DNA from: Sarcina sp. DSM 11001
GTDB lineage: Bacteria > Bacillota > Clostridia > Lachnospirales > Lachnospiraceae
Reading direction: 5' to 3'
DNA: 64,000 nucleotides
Assembly (NCBI RefSeq): GCF_900101015.1
Contig: NZ_FNFZ01000001.1
Span: 199,412-263,411, forward strand
Part shown: positions 61,457 to 64,000 of the stretch, in pieces
Layout: each line of letters starts with the position of its first letter
Numbering within the stretch: the stretch's first letter is position 1
Program-made: the position numbers and the translations under genes
The notes under the pieces: generated by a model
What the model was told of the DNA's origin: nothing
Seen by the model: only the letters and a program-made list of their open reading frames with translations
Databases searched by the model: none

Positions 61457-62701
61457 ATGATACAAGAGCAATCTGGACGCGAGCATGGGGAGACTGACTT
61501 CAATGCGCGTCATGTGATTGAAGCGCTGCGCAGCGGAGTGCCGTCCCGCGCGGTCGGCGAGTATTTTTCGGAGGCGCGGCCGGCAATGCTCCGCAGGGTG
61601 CAGGACCGGCTGGAGTCCGTGCGCGAGACGGGACGTTCCGGAGGCATGGTGTTTACCGGACGTTACGGAGAGGGAAAGACACACCTGCTCAATACCGTGT
61701 TCAGCATGGCGTTCGCGGAAAACATGGCGGTATCCTGCGTTTCTCTGGGCAAGGAGACCCCTGTCGACAAGCTTCATCAGCTGTACCCTAAGATCATTGC
61801 CAACACTTATCTGCCGGGTGCTGCCCAGCCGGGCTTCCGCAGGAAGCTGGAGGATCTGACACAGGGAAGCAATGTTTCCGGTGAACTTCTGGCCTATGCG
61901 GCAAAGGAGATGGAAACGGACAAACTCTATTTTCTCCTGCGCGCCTTTTTGGGAACACAGGAGGAAGAGGAGCGGTACGCCTTCCTCGCCGACCTCGAGG
62001 GTGACTTTACGACAGGTCCGCTGATCAAACGGAGCTACAGGAGGATCACAGGATCTGTAGCAAAATTTAATCAGAATTTCAGCAAGACAAAACATGTTTT
62101 TGATTATTTCTGCTTTATCAGCCATCTGTTCAAACAGCTCGGCTACAATGGATGGGTGCTGCTGTTTGACGAAGCGGAACTCATCGGGGGCATGGGCAAG
62201 AAGGCCCGCGCAAAAAGCTACGTAGAGATGCAGCGCTTTTTGAAGCCTTCTCCGAAGCTTGAAGGGGTGTTTTCCCTGTTTGCCTTCAGCTCTTCCTATG
62301 TGGAAGATGTGATCGATAAAAAGAAAGAATTTGAGAATGTGCGTGAAGTATTCGCCGAAGACGGCGATGCTCTCTCAGCGGCGGAAGCCTCGCTCAGAGC
62401 GATCGAAAACGCCCCTGAGCTAGCGCCTCTGACGAAGGAGGAGATCACCCGGATCCTCATGAGCATCCAGGATTTCCACGGAAAGGCATATGGCTGGCAC
62501 CCGGACGTCTCCGCCGAGTCCATCTATGCAGCGACCGAAGCCGGAGGCTACCTGCTCCGGACCAAGATCCGCGCCGCTATCGAATTTTTTGACCAGCTCT
62601 ACCAGTACGGCGAAGCCGGTAAGACCAGAATCACGGAACTTGGCAAAGAGACCTTTGAGGAAGACGATACACCGGAACTGCCGGATCTGGACGAGTTGTG
62701 A
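61457..62701 (+). CDS. BREX-type (DUF2791-like) P-loop ATPase II
   Basis: The 414-residue protein begins with the diagnostic ARHVIEALRSGVPSRAV helix, followed by Walker A GRYGEGKT (68-75) and Walker B WVLLFDEAEL (233-242). LFAFSSSYVEDVIDKKK follows as a sensor-like strand, and the C-terminal helical region ends in an acidic tail (EEDDTPELPDLDEL). This is the closer match of the two to DUF2791/BrxD-type ATPases. AAAGAGGAGG precedes ATG 61457; the gap to the first ATPase is 98 bp. Two unequal ATPases in tandem suggest a hetero-oligomeric ring. Confidence 0.83.
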   Translation: MIQEQSGREHGETDFNARHVIEALRSGVPSRAVGEYFSEARPAMLRRVQDRLESVRETGRSGGMVFTGRYGEGKTHLLNTVFSMAFAENMAVSCVSLGKETPVDKLHQLYPKIIANTYLPGAAQPGFRRKLEDLTQGSNVSGELLAYAAKEMETDKLYFLLRAFLGTQEEEERYAFLADLEGDFTTGPLIKRSYRRITGSVAKFNQNFSKTKHVFDYFCFISHLFKQLGYNGWVLLFDEAELIGGMGKKARAKSYVEMQRFLKPSPKLEGVFSLFAFSSSYVEDVIDKKKEFENVREVFAEDGDALSAAEASLRAIENAPELAPLTKEEITRILMSIQDFHGKAYGWHPDVSAESIYAATEAGGYLLRTKIRAAIEFFDQLYQYGEAGKTRITELGKETFEEDDTPELPDLDEL

Positions 62702-62733
62702 GAAAGGCAGTTGTGAGAAAGATAATTTTTCTC

Positions 62734-62762
62734 TTGCATGCCGTGGGAGTGCGTGATATAAT
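62734..62762 (+). promoter_or_regulatory. Promoter of rpmE
   Basis: TTGCAT (62734-62739) and a perfect TATAAT (62757-62762) are 17 bp apart. Confidence 0.85.
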
Positions 62763-62768
62763 CTGAAA

Positions 62769-62969
62769 TGCTGTTCAGGAAAACCCTGATAAATGGGAAA
62801 AGTCAGGATTTCACCACAGCAGTTCACTTGTGTATCCTGCACCAACGGACGCATATCACTTTTTTGAATCATACGGGGCGCTTAAACCAGTATCCGTATC
62901 CTCCCGGAGTCTTTTTCAGAAATCTACCGGAAGATTCGGCATCAGGCGCTCAGGTAAGGAGGAAAAATC
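62769..62969 (+). other. Long rpmE leader (candidate L31 autoregulatory RNA)
   Basis: The leader is about 200 nt and has no open frame with a ribosome binding site. It contains paired segments (ATACGG/CCGTAT near 62870-62900) and ends in AAGGAGG. Ribosomal protein L31 leaders are known in Firmicutes; whether this one matches a known L31 motif needs a covariance search. Confidence 0.4.
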
Positions 62970-63176
62970 ATGAGAGAGGGAATCCATCCCAAGTATTTCC
63001 AGGCAACTGTAACCTGCAACTGCGGCAATACCTTCGTGACCGGCTCCACTTCCAAGGAGATCCACGTCGAAGTTTGTTCCAAGTGCCATTCATTCTACAC
63101 CGGCACGCAGAAGACAGCGGCTGCCAAGGGTCGTATCGATAAGTTCAACAGGAAGTATGGCCTGGGCAACAACTAA
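62970..63176 (+). CDS. rpmE: 50S ribosomal protein L31, zinc-binding form
   Basis: L31 lies at the interface of the two ribosomal subunits. The 68 residues are an ordinary L31: [19 protein letters not shown] at the start, [13 protein letters not shown] and a basic [12 protein letters not shown] tail. Four Cys (CNC and CSKC) mark the zinc-dependent (C+) type. It has its own promoter, long leader and terminator. Confidence 0.97.
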   Translation: MREGIHPKYFQATVTCNCGNTFVTGSTSKEIHVEVCSKCHSFYTGTQKTAAAKGRIDKFNRKYGLGNN

Positions 63177-63195
63177 TATTGATACAAAAATGCAG

Positions 63196-63245
63196 ACGGC
63201 AAGGCAGCAGCGGATTTTCCGCTGTGTCTTGCCGTTGTTGTTATA
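63196..63245 (+). terminator. Terminator of rpmE
   Basis: ACGGCAAGGCAGCAGCGGA (63196-63214) pairs with 63218-63235 with one bulge and one wobble, followed by TGTTGTTATAT. Confidence 0.85.
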
Positions 63246-63303
63246 TATAAAAGACAGATATAAGACAGACAAGGCCCACCTTGTCTGGTTAAAGAAACAG
63301 CAT

Positions 63304-64000
63304 ATGAATTCACGAACAAAAACAAAAGCAAATACAAATAAAAATACAGGTAATAGTGTTATTAAAGAATGCAGACAGCGCAATTCAGGAATCGGCGGAC
63401 AGGCTGTCCTCGAGGGCGTCATGATGCGCAACAAGGATAAATATGCCATTGCCGTGCGCAAAAGCGATGGGAGTATTGTTTTAAAAAAGGATACTTACAA
63501 GGGAATCCTGGCGGATTCCGTTTTGAAAAAGATCCCTTTTATCCGGGGCATTTTTGTCTTTATCGATTCCATGATCCTGGGACTGGGCTGCACGAATTAT
63601 TCCGCGGAGATCTATGCAGAGGATGATCCGGATGCCCATCCTGCGAATGCAGAAAAGAATGGGGAGAATCCGAAAGCCCATCCTGCGAATGCAGAAAAGA
63701 ATGAGGAGAATCCGAAAGCCCATTCTGCGAATGCAGAAAAGAATGGGGAGGAGTCGAATGCCCTTTCCTCGGATACAGGAAAGGATTCGGAAAACGCTGG
63801 TTCTGCGGTTTCGTCCCAAAATACGGACAAAGCGGATTCTCCTGCTCTTGAAAACGATCCGGGAGAGACCTCGGAAAAGAATTCCGATGAAAAAAAGGAA
63901 TCCTTCGGCGAACAGGCCCTGACAGCAGTTGTGATGGTCCTGAGCTTTGTTCTGGCAATCGGTCTGTTTATGGTGCTCCCCTATTTTCTGGCTTCTCATG
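63304..64000 (+). CDS. DUF1385 membrane protein, cut by the window end
   Basis: The frame is open from ATG 63304 to the end of the window. GIGGQAVLEGVMMRNKDKYAIAVR is the hallmark of the DUF1385 (YqhQ-like) family, membrane proteins of poorly known function often encoded next to rpmE and prfA in Clostridia. KIPFIRGIFVFIDSMILG is the first hydrophobic stretch. Before the next membrane helix (ALTAVVMVLSFVLAIGLFMVLPYF) lies an insertion of about 85 residues made of three 14-residue Ala/Asn/Glu/Lys repeats and a Ser/Asp-rich stretch. The ribosome binding site is weak. Confidence 0.88.
   Translation, partial: MNSRTKTKANTNKNTGNSVIKECRQRNSGIGGQAVLEGVMMRNKDKYAIAVRKSDGSIVLKKDTYKGILADSVLKKIPFIRGIFVFIDSMILGLGCTNYSAEIYAEDDPDAHPANAEKNGENPKAHPANAEKNEENPKAHSANAEKNGEESNALSSDTGKDSENAGSAVSSQNTDKADSPALENDPGETSEKNSDEKKESFGEQALTAVVMVLSFVLAIGLFMVLPYFLASH
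63628..63753. repeat. In-frame 42-bp tandem repeat in the DUF1385 gene
   Basis: Three 42-bp units (63628, 63670, 63712) encode repeats of PKAHPANAEKNEEN type. A fourth, diverged copy follows. Confidence 0.93.

Noticed and set aside
57649-62701. Calling the operon a BREX system
   Set aside because: Only BREX-like ATPases and a helicase are present. The defining PglZ-type phosphatase/alkaline-phosphatase gene, methyltransferase and BrxA/BrxB are absent from the window.

Overview
The window reads as a chromosomal stretch from a Gram-positive anaerobe of the Clostridia, most likely a Lachnospiraceae-type gut organism. The evidence is the gene set and order (recA-recX, rny, the yicC-remA-gmk-rpoZ cluster, glutamine synthetase III, phosphopentomutase-type iPGM, RqcH, CotH, type III pantothenate kinase), strong AGGAGG ribosome binding sites, TTG/GTG starts, lipobox lipoproteins instead of periplasmic proteins, and moderate GC. 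I see no rRNA, tRNA, CRISPR array or intact prophage. This placement is an inference from gene content; no search was run.

Layout. 1-7.7 kb: end of recA, recX, then a five-gene branched-chain amino-acid ABC importer (livJ-H-M-G-F) lying between recX and rny. 7.8-16.1 kb: rny, a degenerate tyrosine-recombinase-like gene, glgA, a MurJ/SpoVB-type flippase, and rqcH on the minus strand. 16.3-19.5 kb: pepT and a dicarboxylate/amino-acid symporter carrying an extra N-terminal domain that resembles an anti-sigma-factor-type ATPase fold. 19.7-25.7 kb: yicC-remA-gmk-rpoZ-rimO-pgsA-thiN. 25.7-32.7 kb: glnN (minus), a truncated SWIM-type protein, an AAA-ATPase/PD-(D/E)XK protein (minus) and gpmI. 33-41.5 kb: an unusual carbohydrate-type ABC locus with two importer permeases, an HlyD-like adaptor, a MacB/FtsX-like membrane protein and a very large solute-binding lipoprotein with a propeller-like N-terminal half, and no ATPase. 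41.6-51.8 kb: lepA, hemW, the AmmeMemoRadiSam pair, coaBC, coaX and a P1 peptidase. 52-57 kb (minus): cotH-like, a membrane coiled-coil protein, an FRG-domain protein and a P-loop ATPase with a C-terminal winged helix. 57.6-62.7 kb (plus): a four-gene operon of SF2 helicase, coiled-coil protein and two BREX-type (DUF2791-like) P-loop ATPases. 63-64 kb: rpmE and a DUF1385 protein cut by the window end.

Two things stand out. First, the divergent pair of operons at 55.1-62.7 kb looks like a compact accessory, probably defence-type, island: it has ATPases and a helicase but none of the methyltransferase, nuclease or PglZ genes of known BREX loci. Second, the whole window is full of short tandem repeats with unit lengths of 15-65 bp. 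Many begin in the last codons of a gene and copy the stop codon, and some lie in frame inside genes. There is also a dispersed ~170-175 bp element, seen twice, whose hairpin arms differ in sequence but keep pairing.
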